DNA from: JBHIYN01 sp041984235
GTDB lineage: Bacteria; Pseudomonadota; Gammaproteobacteria; Ga0077536
Assembly (NCBI GenBank): GCA_041984235.1
Contig: JBHIYN010000010.1
Span: 1 to 64,000, forward strand
DNA: 64,000 nt
Direction: 5' to 3'
Made by a program: the position numbers and the translations under genes. Every line of letters starts with the position of its first letter. Position 1 is the first letter of the stretch. This document shows, piece by piece, positions 25,703-36,005 of the stretch. The notes below the pieces were generated by a model. It did not search any database. It saw only the letters and a list, made by a program, of their open reading frames with translations, and was not told the DNA's origin.

Positions 25703-26515
25703 TCATTCGCCGGTCAGCTTCGGTGCACGCTTCTCGCGCGATGCGCGCACCGCCTCACGCCGATCGGCAAGATGATTGGACGCCGTCTCCCAGCCGATTG
25801 ACGCGTCCATGACCTGCGCCGCAAGCGCCCGCAGGGGCACGTTGGTTGCCGCCTTGGTCCAGCGCACCGCCCAGCGCGGGTTCGCGAGCAGCTTGGCGAC
25901 GATGCGCTCCACGGTCGCATCGAGCTCGGCCGCCGGCACCGCGTGGTTGACCAGGCCCATCTCGGCGGCGCGCCGGGCGGTGAGCATGTCTCCGGTGAGG
26001 AGCAGCTCTTTCGCGCGTGCGTAACCGATCAGCTGCGGCCAGATCAGCGCGCCGCCGTCGCCCGCGACGAGCCCGACCTTGACATGCGGGTCCCCGATCA
26101 GGGCCTCTTCGTCGGCGACGATGATGTCGCACAGCAAGGCAATCGTCGCCCCCAGCCCCGCGGCGGCACCGTTCAGCCGGCAGACGATCGGCTTCTCCAT
26201 CTCGAGCAGGGAGTTCACGATGCGCTTGGCGTCCCACCCGATCGCCCGGAAGCGGGCGGGATCGTCGATCTGCGCTTCGAACCAGTCGAAGTCGCCGCCG
26301 GCGCAGAACGCCCGCCCCCGGGCGCTCAGCACTACCACGTCGCTCGCAGCGTCTCGCTGCAGGGCGGTGAAGACCCGGGCGAATTCCTCGTGCATCGGCT
26401 CGTCGACGCCGTTCATGCGGTGCTCGGACGTGATGTAGGCAACCAGCACGCGTTCGCGGCGCTCGAACGTGAAGCGATGCCAGTCATCCTGCGTGATGTC
26501 GTAGTCGTGGCTCAT
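25703..26515 (-). CDS. Enoyl-CoA hydratase/isomerase family protein
   Basis: A 270-residue crotonase-fold protein. The oxyanion-hole segments are present (RAFCAGGDF and AAAGLGATIALLCDI). The two glutamates of classical hydratases are absent: the GGCELA position reads AGLGATIA and the PE position reads DPHVKVGLVAGDGG. So it is probably not a standard 2-enoyl-CoA hydratase and may be another crotonase-type lyase, isomerase or hydrolase. The gene lies between the LLM and acyl-CoA dehydrogenase genes with gaps of 27 and 37 bases, pointing to one transcript and one pathway. Confidence 0.85.
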   Translation of the reverse strand: MSHDYDITQDDWHRFTFERRERVLVAYITSEHRMNGVDEPMHEEFARVFTALQRDAASDVVVLSARGRAFCAGGDFDWFEAQIDDPARFRAIGWDAKRIVNSLLEMEKPIVCRLNGAAAGLGATIALLCDIIVADEEALIGDPHVKVGLVAGDGGALIWPQLIGYARAKELLLTGDMLTARRAAEMGLVNHAVPAAELDATVERIVAKLLANPRWAVRWTKAATNVPLRALAAQVMDASIGWETASNHLADRREAVRASREKRAPKLTGE

Positions 26516-26542
26516 CGGCGACCCTCCGTCATCTACTACCCA

Positions 26543-27625
26543 TTACCGGAAGCGCGGCATGACCAGCTCGGCGAAATCACGATAGACCCTGGTCGCGTGA
26601 TCGGCCGCCGGCAGGATGTTCAGCTCGCGCAGACCGTTGCGCTCCATGTCGTTGAGCTGCTCGACGATCTCGTCGGGCGTGCCCACCAGGCACGAAGCAC
26701 GAATCGCCTCCGGTGTGACGAACCGCCGCTCATCCGGTTGCATGAAGGTGCAGTGGCCGTCGTGCATCTGGCGGAACCTCGCGTTCTCCGGCAGGCTGAA
26801 GCTGTCGACGCGTTCCAGATAGGCCTCCCAGTTGTCGGCGAAATGCGCGGGAATGTACTCGTCTTTCTCGCCCGCCTTCTTCCAGATCTCGTAGTAGAAG
26901 TGCAGTTCGCAGGTGACCCACGAGCCGACCTCGTCGATCACCCGATCGTCGGTCAGCTTCTCGCCCGGGCGCAGCACGCAGCCGGCCGTCAGCAGCGAAG
27001 TCTTGAACTCGGTATCGATGCTGCGCCCGGCAGCCTGTGCGCCGGCCTGGATCTGCTCGAGGCGGCTACGTACTTCCGCCGGATCGCGACCGACCGTGAC
27101 CCATCCGTCGCCATAGGCGCCGGTTGCCTCACAGGCCTTGGGTCCATTGGCCGCGCAGTGGATCGGAATGCGATTGTCGAGATTGATGTAGTACCGGTCG
27201 CGGTGCATGAACTGGATCTCGCGAGTCTCGCCGCGGTAGGTGAAGTCGACTGCGTCACCGTCCAGAAGTCCGCGCACGACGCGCAGGTATTCGCGAAACT
27301 CGCGCACTGGCATGGGGTCCATCCCCATGGTGCGCATTGCCGTATGGCCGGTGCCGATGCCGAGGAACACCCGACCGGGAGCAATCTGGTTGATCGTGGC
27401 GATCGAATGCGCGGTCACGGGCGCGATGCGCGTGCCGGTGATGGCCACTCCGGTTCCGATCTGTATGCGCTTGGTATTTGCCGCGGCGAGCGCCAGCGTC
27501 GCGTAGCAGTCCGACCAGATCATCTGGGAGTCGGGAACCCAGGCGCGGTCGTAGCCGAGCTCCTCGGCATAGCGCACGAGATCCCAGCGGCTGACGTGCG
27601 GATCGATGGTCACGGCGAATTGCAT
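26543..27625 (-). CDS. LLM-class flavin-dependent oxidoreductase
   Basis: A 360-residue luciferase-like TIM-barrel protein. It starts QFAVTIDPHVSRWDLV, and carries LGIGTGHTAMRTMGMDP and YGDGWVTVGRDPAEV, close to the F420-dependent methylene-tetrahydromethanopterin reductase-like branch. The cofactor may be F420 or FMN and cannot be decided by eye. The ATG at 27625 has GGGGGAGG upstream. It is the first gene of the LLM/hydratase/dehydrogenase unit, transcribed away from an AraC-type regulator, which is probably its controller. Confidence 0.85.
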   Translation of the reverse strand: MQFAVTIDPHVSRWDLVRYAEELGYDRAWVPDSQMIWSDCYATLALAAANTKRIQIGTGVAITGTRIAPVTAHSIATINQIAPGRVFLGIGTGHTAMRTMGMDPMPVREFREYLRVVRGLLDGDAVDFTYRGETREIQFMHRDRYYINLDNRIPIHCAANGPKACEATGAYGDGWVTVGRDPAEVRSRLEQIQAGAQAAGRSIDTEFKTSLLTAGCVLRPGEKLTDDRVIDEVGSWVTCELHFYYEIWKKAGEKDEYIPAHFADNWEAYLERVDSFSLPENARFRQMHDGHCTFMQPDERRFVTPEAIRASCLVGTPDEIVEQLNDMERNGLRELNILPAADHATRVYRDFAELVMPRFR

Positions 27626-27731
27626 GTTGGTCCTCCCCCTCTTCCGATTGCGGACAGTCGCCAGACTATGCGACGGTACGCTCGCCGGACAACTCTGCAA
27701 ACGCCATTTTTCTACCTTTCCGCGCCACACC

Positions 27732-28772
27732 ATGAGCACGTCCGCGATCGCCCAGCTCGGGATGCCCAGCACCTATGTGCGTCTGATGGCCCGTACCACC
27801 GACACCCGGCGCCTGCTGGCCGGGACCGGCCTGACGCCCGCAACGCTGACCGAGGAACGCCCCATAACCGTCGCGCAGCAGCTCGCCTGCATACGCAACT
27901 CCGTCGCGATGATGGACCGACCGGACTGGCACCTCGCGTGGTCGCGCCGGGTGGCCGAGCGTTTTCACGGCCCGATCTCGCTCGCTCAGCTCAGCGCACC
28001 CACGCTCGGCGACGGCATCGACGTGTTCGCCCGCTTCATGCCGACGCGTGTGCCCTACCTCGCGTGGCGCACCCGCCAGGATGCGGACACGTTCCGGCTC
28101 GCGGTGTCGCCGCGTATTCCGCTCGCCGAGCTGGGCCCGATCCTGGTCGAGATACCGCTCTTGTCGCTGGCCTGCTACGTGCGCACGGTACACCCCGGAG
28201 ATACCCGCGCGCCGCGCCTGGCGTTCACCCATGCGCCACTGGTCGCGCCGGAGGTCTACCGTCGCTGGTTCGATTTCGAATTCGCCTTTGGCGCGCCGCA
28301 CAACGCCGTGTCGATACCGTCCCGCTGGCGCAACCTGTCGAATGTCGGGTGCGACCGCGCGCTCTGGCAGGCCGCGTTGCGGCAGTGCGCGGCCGCCGGC
28401 GATAACGCGGGCGGCGGCCGCGATATCGACGCCCTGGTGACGAGTGCGTTGTACGCAGGCTTCACCGGTGCCGGCGGCGGCGATGCCCCGAGTCTCGACG
28501 CCACCGCCGCACGCCTGAACGTGTCGGCCCGCACGCTGAGTCGCCGCCTCGCGGCGGCCGGGACGTCTTTCGGCGCGCTGCTGGACCGTGTCCGCGGAGA
28601 GATCGCGCGTGACATGCTCGCGGCCGGCAGCCCGATCGGAGAGATCGCGGATGCCCTCGGCTACGCGACCACGGCCAGCTTCGACCGCGCCTATCGTCGC
28701 TGGCACGGTCACGCGCCGCGGCGGTCCGCCGGCAAGCGTCACACGCCGCCTCCTCAGGCCGGCTCCGCCTGA
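27732..28772 (+). CDS. AraC-family transcriptional regulator (ArgR/OruR-like, arabinose-binding-domain type)
   Basis: A 346-residue regulator with an N-terminal ligand-sensing domain of the AraC_binding_4/arabinose_bd type (about 20-200) and a C-terminal double helix-turn-helix (about 255-335: LDATAARLNVSARTLSRRL and IGEIADALGYATTASFDRAYRR). Ligand unknown. It diverges from the LLM/hydratase/dehydrogenase unit over 106 bases containing two GGACA words 34 bases apart, compatible with direct-repeat AraC sites. ATG at 27732 is used because the conserved domain starts soon after; nothing clear as Shine-Dalgarno is seen. Confidence 0.87.
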   Translation: MSTSAIAQLGMPSTYVRLMARTTDTRRLLAGTGLTPATLTEERPITVAQQLACIRNSVAMMDRPDWHLAWSRRVAERFHGPISLAQLSAPTLGDGIDVFARFMPTRVPYLAWRTRQDADTFRLAVSPRIPLAELGPILVEIPLLSLACYVRTVHPGDTRAPRLAFTHAPLVAPEVYRRWFDFEFAFGAPHNAVSIPSRWRNLSNVGCDRALWQAALRQCAAAGDNAGGGRDIDALVTSALYAGFTGAGGGDAPSLDATAARLNVSARTLSRRLAAAGTSFGALLDRVRGEIARDMLAAGSPIGEIADALGYATTASFDRAYRRWHGHAPRRSAGKRHTPPPQAGSA

Positions 28773-28811
28773 GACGCCCGTGCCCGGCACAGGGGTGCGG
28801 CGCGGCCGGGC

Positions 28812-31055
<2,244 letters not shown>

Positions 31056-31065
31056 GGCGGCGCGC

Positions 31066-32955
31066 TCAGTCCACGTTGGCCAGGTTGCCCTTGCGCTCCA
31101 GCCAGCCGCGACGGTCGGCGGCGCGGCGCTTGGCGAGCAGCATGTCGAGCAGGGATTCCGTGTCGCGACTGTCGTCGATCGAGAGGCGCACCAGGCGGCG
31201 CGTCTCGGGCGCCATGGTGGTCTCACGCAGCTGCAGCGGATTCATCTCGCCCAGTCCCTTGAAGCGCTGCACGTTGACCTTGCCCTTGAGCTTCTCGGCC
31301 GCAATGCGGTCGAGGACGCCGACCCGCTCCTCCTCGTCCTGTGCGTAGAACACCGCCTTGCCGACGTCGATGCGATACAGCGGCGGCATCGCGCAGTACA
31401 CCCGTCCGGCCTCCACCAGCGCACGAAAGTGGCGCACGAACAGCGCGCACAGCAGCGTCGCGATGTGCAGCCCGTCGGAATCGGCGTCGGCGAGGATGCA
31501 GACCTTGCCGTAACGCAGGCCGGCCAGGTCATTGGCGCCGGGATCGACGCCCAGCGCGACCGAGATGTCGTGCACCTCGTTCGAGGCCAGCACCTGCGCC
31601 GACTCGACTTCCCAGGTGTTCAGGATCTTGCCGCGCAGCGGCAGGATGGCCTGGAACTCGCGGTCGCGCGCCTGCTTGGCCGAGCCGCCGGCCGAATCGC
31701 CCTCGACCAGGAACAGCTCGGTGCGCTCGACGTCCTGGCCGGAGCAGTCGGCCAGCTTGCCGGGCAGCGCCGGCCCCGTGCCGGTGACCTTCTTGCGCAC
31801 CACCTTGGCCGCCTTGAGGCGGCGCTGCGCGCGGGCAATCGCGATCTCGGCGATGCGCTCGCCGGACTCGACGTGCTGGTGCAGCCACAGGCTGAAGGCA
31901 TCGCGCACGATGCCGGAAACGAAGGCCGCGCAAGTGCGTGACGACAGCCGCTCCTTGGTCTGGCCGGAGAACTGCGGCTCCTCCAGCATCACCGAGAGCA
32001 CGTAGGTGCAGCGTTCGAAGACATCCTCCGGCGCCAGCTTGACCCCGCGCGGCAGCAGGTTGCGGTTGTCGCAGAACTCGCGCATGGCCTCCAGCAGGCC
32101 CTGGCGCAGCCCGCCAACGTGGGTCCCGCCCTGCACCGTCGGCACCAGGTTGACGTAGCTCTCGGTGACCAGCTCGCCCTCCCCGGCCGCCCAGTGCAGC
32201 GCCCAGGTCACGCTCTCCTGGTTACCGCTCATGTCGCCCATGAAGGGTTCGGCCGGGATCAGCTCGGCCCCGGCCATCGCTTCGGCGAGGTAGGCCCTGA
32301 GGCCGTCGGCATAGCACCATTCGGTTTTCTCGCCGCTGGCGGCCTCGTGCAGGCGCACCCGCAGCCCCGGGCACAGCACCGCCTTGGCGCGCAGCAGGTG
32401 CCTGAGCCGCGGCAGCGCAAACTTGATACTGTCGAAGTACTTCGCGTCCGGCCAGAAACGGATGGTCGTGCCGGAATTGCGTGCGCCGACCTTGCCCACC
32501 ACCTCCAGCGCACCGCGCGGCTCGCCGCCGGCGAAGGCCATGCCGTACTCCTTGCCCGCGCGCCGCACGCGGATCTCGAGCCGGCTCGACAGGGCATTGA
32601 CCACTGATACGCCGACACCGTGCAGGCCGCCGGAGTACTTGTAGTTCTTGCGCGAGAACTTGCCGCCCGCGTGCAGCCGCGTGAGGATGACCTCGACCCC
32701 GGAAATCTTCTCGCCCGGGTGCTCGTCGACCGGCATGCCGCGGCCGTTGTCGGAGACCTCCACCGAACCGTCGGCATGCAGCGTGATGTCGATCTGCGAG
32801 CAGTGCCCGGCGATCGCCTCGTCGACGCTGTTGTCGACCACCTCCTGCACCAGGTGGTTGGGCCGCGCGGTGTCGGTGTACATCCCGGGCCGCTTGCGCA
32901 CCGGTTCGAGCCCGGTGAGGACTTCGATGTCTGCGGCGTCGTAGCGTGCGCTCAA
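31066..32955 (-). CDS. parE: DNA topoisomerase IV subunit B
   Basis: A 629-residue ATPase subunit, as long as E. coli ParE (630). The GHKL ATPase motifs are DNSVDEAIAG, DNGRGMPVD and GGLHGVGVSVVNALS. The TOPRIM domain carries EGDSAGGSAKQARDRE and DADSDGLHI for magnesium. With ParC it forms the heterotetramer that separates linked chromosomes. It is the upstream gene of parE-parC. A weak promoter (TTCCAA, 17 bases, CATACT) may lie at 33012-33040 on the minus strand, and a GGCGGCG hairpin without a U-run sits at 33045-33067. Confidence 0.97.
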   Translation of the reverse strand: MSARYDAADIEVLTGLEPVRKRPGMYTDTARPNHLVQEVVDNSVDEAIAGHCSQIDITLHADGSVEVSDNGRGMPVDEHPGEKISGVEVILTRLHAGGKFSRKNYKYSGGLHGVGVSVVNALSSRLEIRVRRAGKEYGMAFAGGEPRGALEVVGKVGARNSGTTIRFWPDAKYFDSIKFALPRLRHLLRAKAVLCPGLRVRLHEAASGEKTEWCYADGLRAYLAEAMAGAELIPAEPFMGDMSGNQESVTWALHWAAGEGELVTESYVNLVPTVQGGTHVGGLRQGLLEAMREFCDNRNLLPRGVKLAPEDVFERCTYVLSVMLEEPQFSGQTKERLSSRTCAAFVSGIVRDAFSLWLHQHVESGERIAEIAIARAQRRLKAAKVVRKKVTGTGPALPGKLADCSGQDVERTELFLVEGDSAGGSAKQARDREFQAILPLRGKILNTWEVESAQVLASNEVHDISVALGVDPGANDLAGLRYGKVCILADADSDGLHIATLLCALFVRHFRALVEAGRVYCAMPPLYRIDVGKAVFYAQDEEERVGVLDRIAAEKLKGKVNVQRFKGLGEMNPLQLRETTMAPETRRLVRLSIDDSRDTESLLDMLLAKRRAADRRGWLERKGNLANVD

Positions 32956-33074
32956 GGGTCTGGTCCCGGCAGCGCGTCGGCCGCTGCGAAAGCTGGAATG
33001 TTATCCAGCAAAGTATGCCAAACGGCTAATCTTTTTGGAATTCTGGCGGCGTCCTGAACGCGCCGCCGAAGGGA

Positions 33075-33662
33075 TCAGTCGAAATCCGCCAGCAGGGCCT
33101 CGCGCGTCGCGGCGGGAAGCGGCGCCACTTCGTGGGTATAGTTCTCGTGGTCGATACCGATGGCGAACTCCGCGCCCTGCTTGAGGCGCGCGATGCTGTC
33201 GGGGTCGAGCTGGAAGCGCAGGAAATGAACGGCCGAGGTCTTCTGCTCGTTCTCGCGCTCGAGATCCTCGTCGGCAATGGCATAGATCTTCTCGCCGTCC
33301 CCGGCGCGCACCCACACCCGGTCCTCGATGCCGATCAGTTTCGACAACGCCGCACGCCGCTCGTCGACGTCGTCGTACTCGATCATGAACGTCGCCTTGA
33401 GGTTGTCGCCGTCCGGGATCAGCGGATTGTAGGCATCGAGCTCCTCCTGGATAGCCTCGCTCTCGAAAATCCGCTCGACCCGCAGCATCTCCTGGATCTG
33501 GTACTGGATGGTCAGGCGGTCCTCGAAGTAGAGCCCGGCGTGCTGGCCGACGAAAACCTTGCGCGCGGCCTTGTGCGCCATGACCTCGCGGCGCATGTCG
33601 GCACGCCGTGCGTGGTAGTCCTCCAGGGAGTAGAGATCGGAACGCTTGAGTTTCTCGGCCAT
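33075..33662 (-). CDS. DUF3501 family protein
   Basis: A 195-residue soluble protein recognised as DUF3501 by its N-terminus (LKRSDLYSLEDYHARR) and the FEDRLTIQYQIQEMLR segment. Its function is unknown. It commonly sits with a GlpC-like iron-sulfur protein and a rubrerythrin, as here, where it follows the iron-sulfur gene by seven bases. The fixed company suggests a part in redox or peroxide defence, but nothing in the sequence names a reaction: there are no conserved cysteines and no cofactor motif. Confidence 0.85.
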   Translation of the reverse strand: MAEKLKRSDLYSLEDYHARRADMRREVMAHKAARKVFVGQHAGLYFEDRLTIQYQIQEMLRVERIFESEAIQEELDAYNPLIPDGDNLKATFMIEYDDVDERRAALSKLIGIEDRVWVRAGDGEKIYAIADEDLERENEQKTSAVHFLRFQLDPDSIARLKQGAEFAIGIDHENYTHEVAPLPAATREALLADFD

Positions 33663-33669
33663 GATCGGG

Positions 33670-34986
33670 TCAGATTCCGTAAGCTTGCTTCAACAGGGTG
33701 AACGCCGAGGTCGCGTGACTGGCGTCGCCGACGCCGTGCTCGATCAGTTCACCGGCCATCGGGCAGTCGCTGATGTAGTGGTCGACCTGCCCGTCGCTGA
33801 TACGCTTGACGACCGGCCGGCAGATCTTCTGCGCGAAATCGTAGTTCTCCTTCTTCACCGCGTAGGTGCCGTCGTGCCCGGAGCAGCGTTCGAGCACCAT
33901 GATCTCGGTGTCCGGCACCAGCTCGAGCATGTCCCTGGTCTTCAGGCCGATGTTCTGCACGCGCTGGTGGCAGGGCACGTGGTAGGCGACCTTGCCCAGG
34001 CCCTGCCTGAACTCGGTGCTGAGCTTGCCGTCCTTGTGGCGCGCCATCAGGAACTCGAAGGGGTCGACGAACGCCGCCTGCACCTTCTTCACGCGCTCGT
34101 CGTCGGGGAACAGCAGCGGCAGCTCCTGGCGGTACATCAGCACGCAGCTCGGGATCGGCGCGGTGATGCGCAGGCCCTTGTCGACCAGCTCGAGCAGCGC
34201 CGGGATGTTCGCCTCCATGTGCTTCTCGACGGTCTCCAGATCGCCGAGCTCGAGCTTGGGCATGCCGCAGCATTGCTCCTGGCGGACCAGCTCCACGCCG
34301 ACGCCGTTGTGCTCGAAGACGTCGATCATGTCCTCCACCACCTGCGGCGCGTTGCGGTTGCCGTAACAGGTCACGAACAGGCCGATGCGCTCGCCGAAAT
34401 CGGTGGCCGGGCGCCGCGCGGCGCGCTTGCGCAGGGTATTGGAATGGAACTTCGGCAGCGGCGCTTCGGCGTGCACGCCGATTGCGCCCTCAATGACCTT
34501 GCGCGCCGCACCCACGCTGTTGACCCCGTTGACGACCTCGGCCACGACAGGAATCGAGGCCAGCTTGCCGACCGCGTCGGTCGAGGTCAGGACCTTGTCG
34601 CGCAGGCTGGCGCCGTTCTTCTTGAGGTTGACGGCCTTGGCGCGCAGCATGACGTGCGGAAAATCCACGTTCCACTCGTGCGGCGGCACGTAGGGGCACT
34701 TGGTCATGTAGCAGAGATCACACAGGTAGCACTGGTCGACGACCTTCATGTAGTCGGCCCTGGCGACGCCATCGACCTCCATCGTCTCCGACTCGTCGAC
34801 GAGGTCGAACAGGGTCGGAAACGCGTTGCACAGGCTGACGCAACGGCGGCAGCCGTGGCAGATGTCGTAGATGCGCTCGAGCTCGGTGTCGAGCGCCTCC
34901 TCGTCGTAGAAGGCCTCCGATTTCCAGTCGATCGGATGACGTGTCGGCGCCTCCAGGCTGCCTTCGCGGTAATCGGATCCGGCCAT
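33670..34986 (-). CDS. GlpC/HdrD-like iron-sulfur oxidoreductase (two 4Fe-4S, two CCG domains)
   Basis: A 438-residue protein with a ferredoxin-like part carrying two cysteine clusters (CHGCRRCVSLCNAFP and CYLCDLCYMTKCP) and two CCG-type domains (QEQCCGMPKLELGD and LERCSGHDGTY) as in GlpC, GlcF and heterodisulfide reductase subunit D. It has no membrane helix and no catalytic flavin domain, so it probably relays electrons. In this setting it probably links rubrerythrin to a reductant; that is inference from neighbourhood. ATG at 34986 with GGGAG upstream. DUF3501 follows immediately. Confidence 0.88.
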   Translation of the reverse strand: MAGSDYREGSLEAPTRHPIDWKSEAFYDEEALDTELERIYDICHGCRRCVSLCNAFPTLFDLVDESETMEVDGVARADYMKVVDQCYLCDLCYMTKCPYVPPHEWNVDFPHVMLRAKAVNLKKNGASLRDKVLTSTDAVGKLASIPVVAEVVNGVNSVGAARKVIEGAIGVHAEAPLPKFHSNTLRKRAARRPATDFGERIGLFVTCYGNRNAPQVVEDMIDVFEHNGVGVELVRQEQCCGMPKLELGDLETVEKHMEANIPALLELVDKGLRITAPIPSCVLMYRQELPLLFPDDERVKKVQAAFVDPFEFLMARHKDGKLSTEFRQGLGKVAYHVPCHQRVQNIGLKTRDMLELVPDTEIMVLERCSGHDGTYAVKKENYDFAQKICRPVVKRISDGQVDHYISDCPMAGELIEHGVGDASHATSAFTLLKQAYGI

Positions 34987-35042
34987 GAATGCTCTCCCGT
35001 GCAGTGTTCCGATCGTGGCCGCGCCGCACCGGCGCCAGGGCC

Positions 35043-35070
35043 AAAAAGAAGCCGGGACTAGCCCGGCTTC
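35043..35070 (-). terminator. Intrinsic terminator after rubrerythrin
   Basis: On the minus strand a perfect 9-bp stem (GAAGCCGGG / CCCGGCTTC, loop of 5) is followed by TTTTT. It lies 23 bases past the rubrerythrin stop and 57 bases before the iron-sulfur gene, so downstream genes need read-through or their own promoter. Confidence 0.85.
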
Positions 35071-35092
35071 CCGTGCGGCGATGCTGCCGCTG

Positions 35093-35509
35093 TCAGCCCA
35101 TCGAGTCCAGTGCTTTCTGGAAGCGGTTGGCGTGCGAGCGCTCGGCCTTGGCCAGCGTCTCGAACCAGTCGGCGATTTCGTCGAAACCCTCGTCGCGGGC
35201 GGTCTTGGCCATGCCCGGGTACATGTCGGTGTACTCGTGGGTCTCGCCGGCGATGGCGGCCTTGAGGTTGAGGTCGGTGCTGCCGATCGGCTCACCGGTG
35301 GCGGGGTCACCCACTTCCTCGAGGTATTCGAGGTGGCCGTGGGCATGGCCGGTCTCGCCTTCCGCGGTGGAGCGGAACACGGCGGAGACGTCGTTGTAGC
35401 CTTCGACGTCGGCCTTCTGCGCGAAGTACAGGTAACGGCGGTTGGCCTGCGATTCGCCGGCGAAAGCTGCTTTCAGGTTGTCTTCGGTCTTGGTGCCTTT
35501 CAATGACAT
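35093..35509 (-). CDS. Rubrerythrin (erythrin domain only)
   Basis: A 138-residue four-helix di-iron protein. The iron ligands lie in FAGESQANRRYLYFA, STAEGETGHAHGHLEYL and IAGETHEYTDMYPGMA. It lacks the C-terminal rubredoxin CxxC domain of classical rubrerythrins, so electrons must come from another carrier; the GlpC-like protein downstream is a candidate. The family reduces hydrogen peroxide to water. Its start is ATG at 35509. The promoter region upstream contains a perfect 17-bp palindrome. Confidence 0.93.
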   Translation of the reverse strand: MSLKGTKTEDNLKAAFAGESQANRRYLYFAQKADVEGYNDVSAVFRSTAEGETGHAHGHLEYLEEVGDPATGEPIGSTDLNLKAAIAGETHEYTDMYPGMAKTARDEGFDEIADWFETLAKAERSHANRFQKALDSMG

Positions 35510-35569
35510 GGGATGCTCCTCAGATATGGTGCCGGCGGTGCGGGACCGGGTTGTCGGGTGACGCGTGCA

Positions 35570-35604
35570 TTTAGACTTAGTCTAAACTTGCGGAAAGTCT
35601 AAAT
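35570..35604. promoter_or_regulatory. Palindromic operator candidate upstream of rubrerythrin
   Basis: TTTAGACT-T-AGTCTAAA (35570-35586) is a perfect palindrome, and a further half-site AGTCTAAAT is at 35596-35604. This AT-rich patch lies 61-95 bases before rubrerythrin in an otherwise GC-rich stretch, and also upstream of xseB on the other strand. The length and symmetry suit a dimeric repressor; the regulator is unknown. The rest of 35510-35740 shows nothing clear. Confidence 0.65.
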
Positions 35605-35740
35605 AGCGTGGTGGTCCGGGTCAAGGCCGCCGGCGGCGTTGACCGGCCCGCAGGCCATGGTTACATTTGCCGCCCCTTCGCGGGCCGGCGCCGCCGCTCG
35701 CGCGGACCGTCCCTGCCTCCGGATTTACAGAGCACGCGCC

Positions 35741-35992
35741 GTGGCCCGATCGCCGAAACAGGACAAAGCCGTCGACTTCGAGGCCGCCATGGCCGAGCTC
35801 GAGGACCTGGTCGAGAAAATGGAGCACGGCGAGCTCACGCTGGAGGACTCGATCAAGCACTTCGAGCGCGGCGTGGCGCTGACCCGGATTTGCCAGCAGG
35901 CCCTCAAGGCGGCCGAACAGAAGGTGCTCAAGCTGACCGGCGACGGTGACGCCGAGCGTCTCGAGCCACTGGAAGTCCCCGAGGACCGGTAG
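35741..35992 (+). CDS. xseB: Exodeoxyribonuclease VII small subunit
   Basis: An 83-residue subunit recognised by DFEAAMAELEDLVEKMEHGE and LEDSIKHFERGVALTRICQQAL. Several copies bind one XseA chain to form the nuclease that trims single-stranded DNA. GTG at 35741 gives the family length; the frame is open further upstream but without family sequence. The gene is followed after 13 bases by ispA, the widespread proteobacterial order; dxs, which often comes next, is absent. Confidence 0.93.
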   Translation: MARSPKQDKAVDFEAAMAELEDLVEKMEHGELTLEDSIKHFERGVALTRICQQALKAAEQKVLKLTGDGDAERLEPLEVPEDR

Positions 35993-36005
35993 ACGCCTGA
36001 TCCGC

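Noticed and set aside
25703..25930. Small open frames inside the hydratase gene region as separate genes
   Set aside because: They lie in other frames of an intact crotonase-fold gene and have no ribosome sites.
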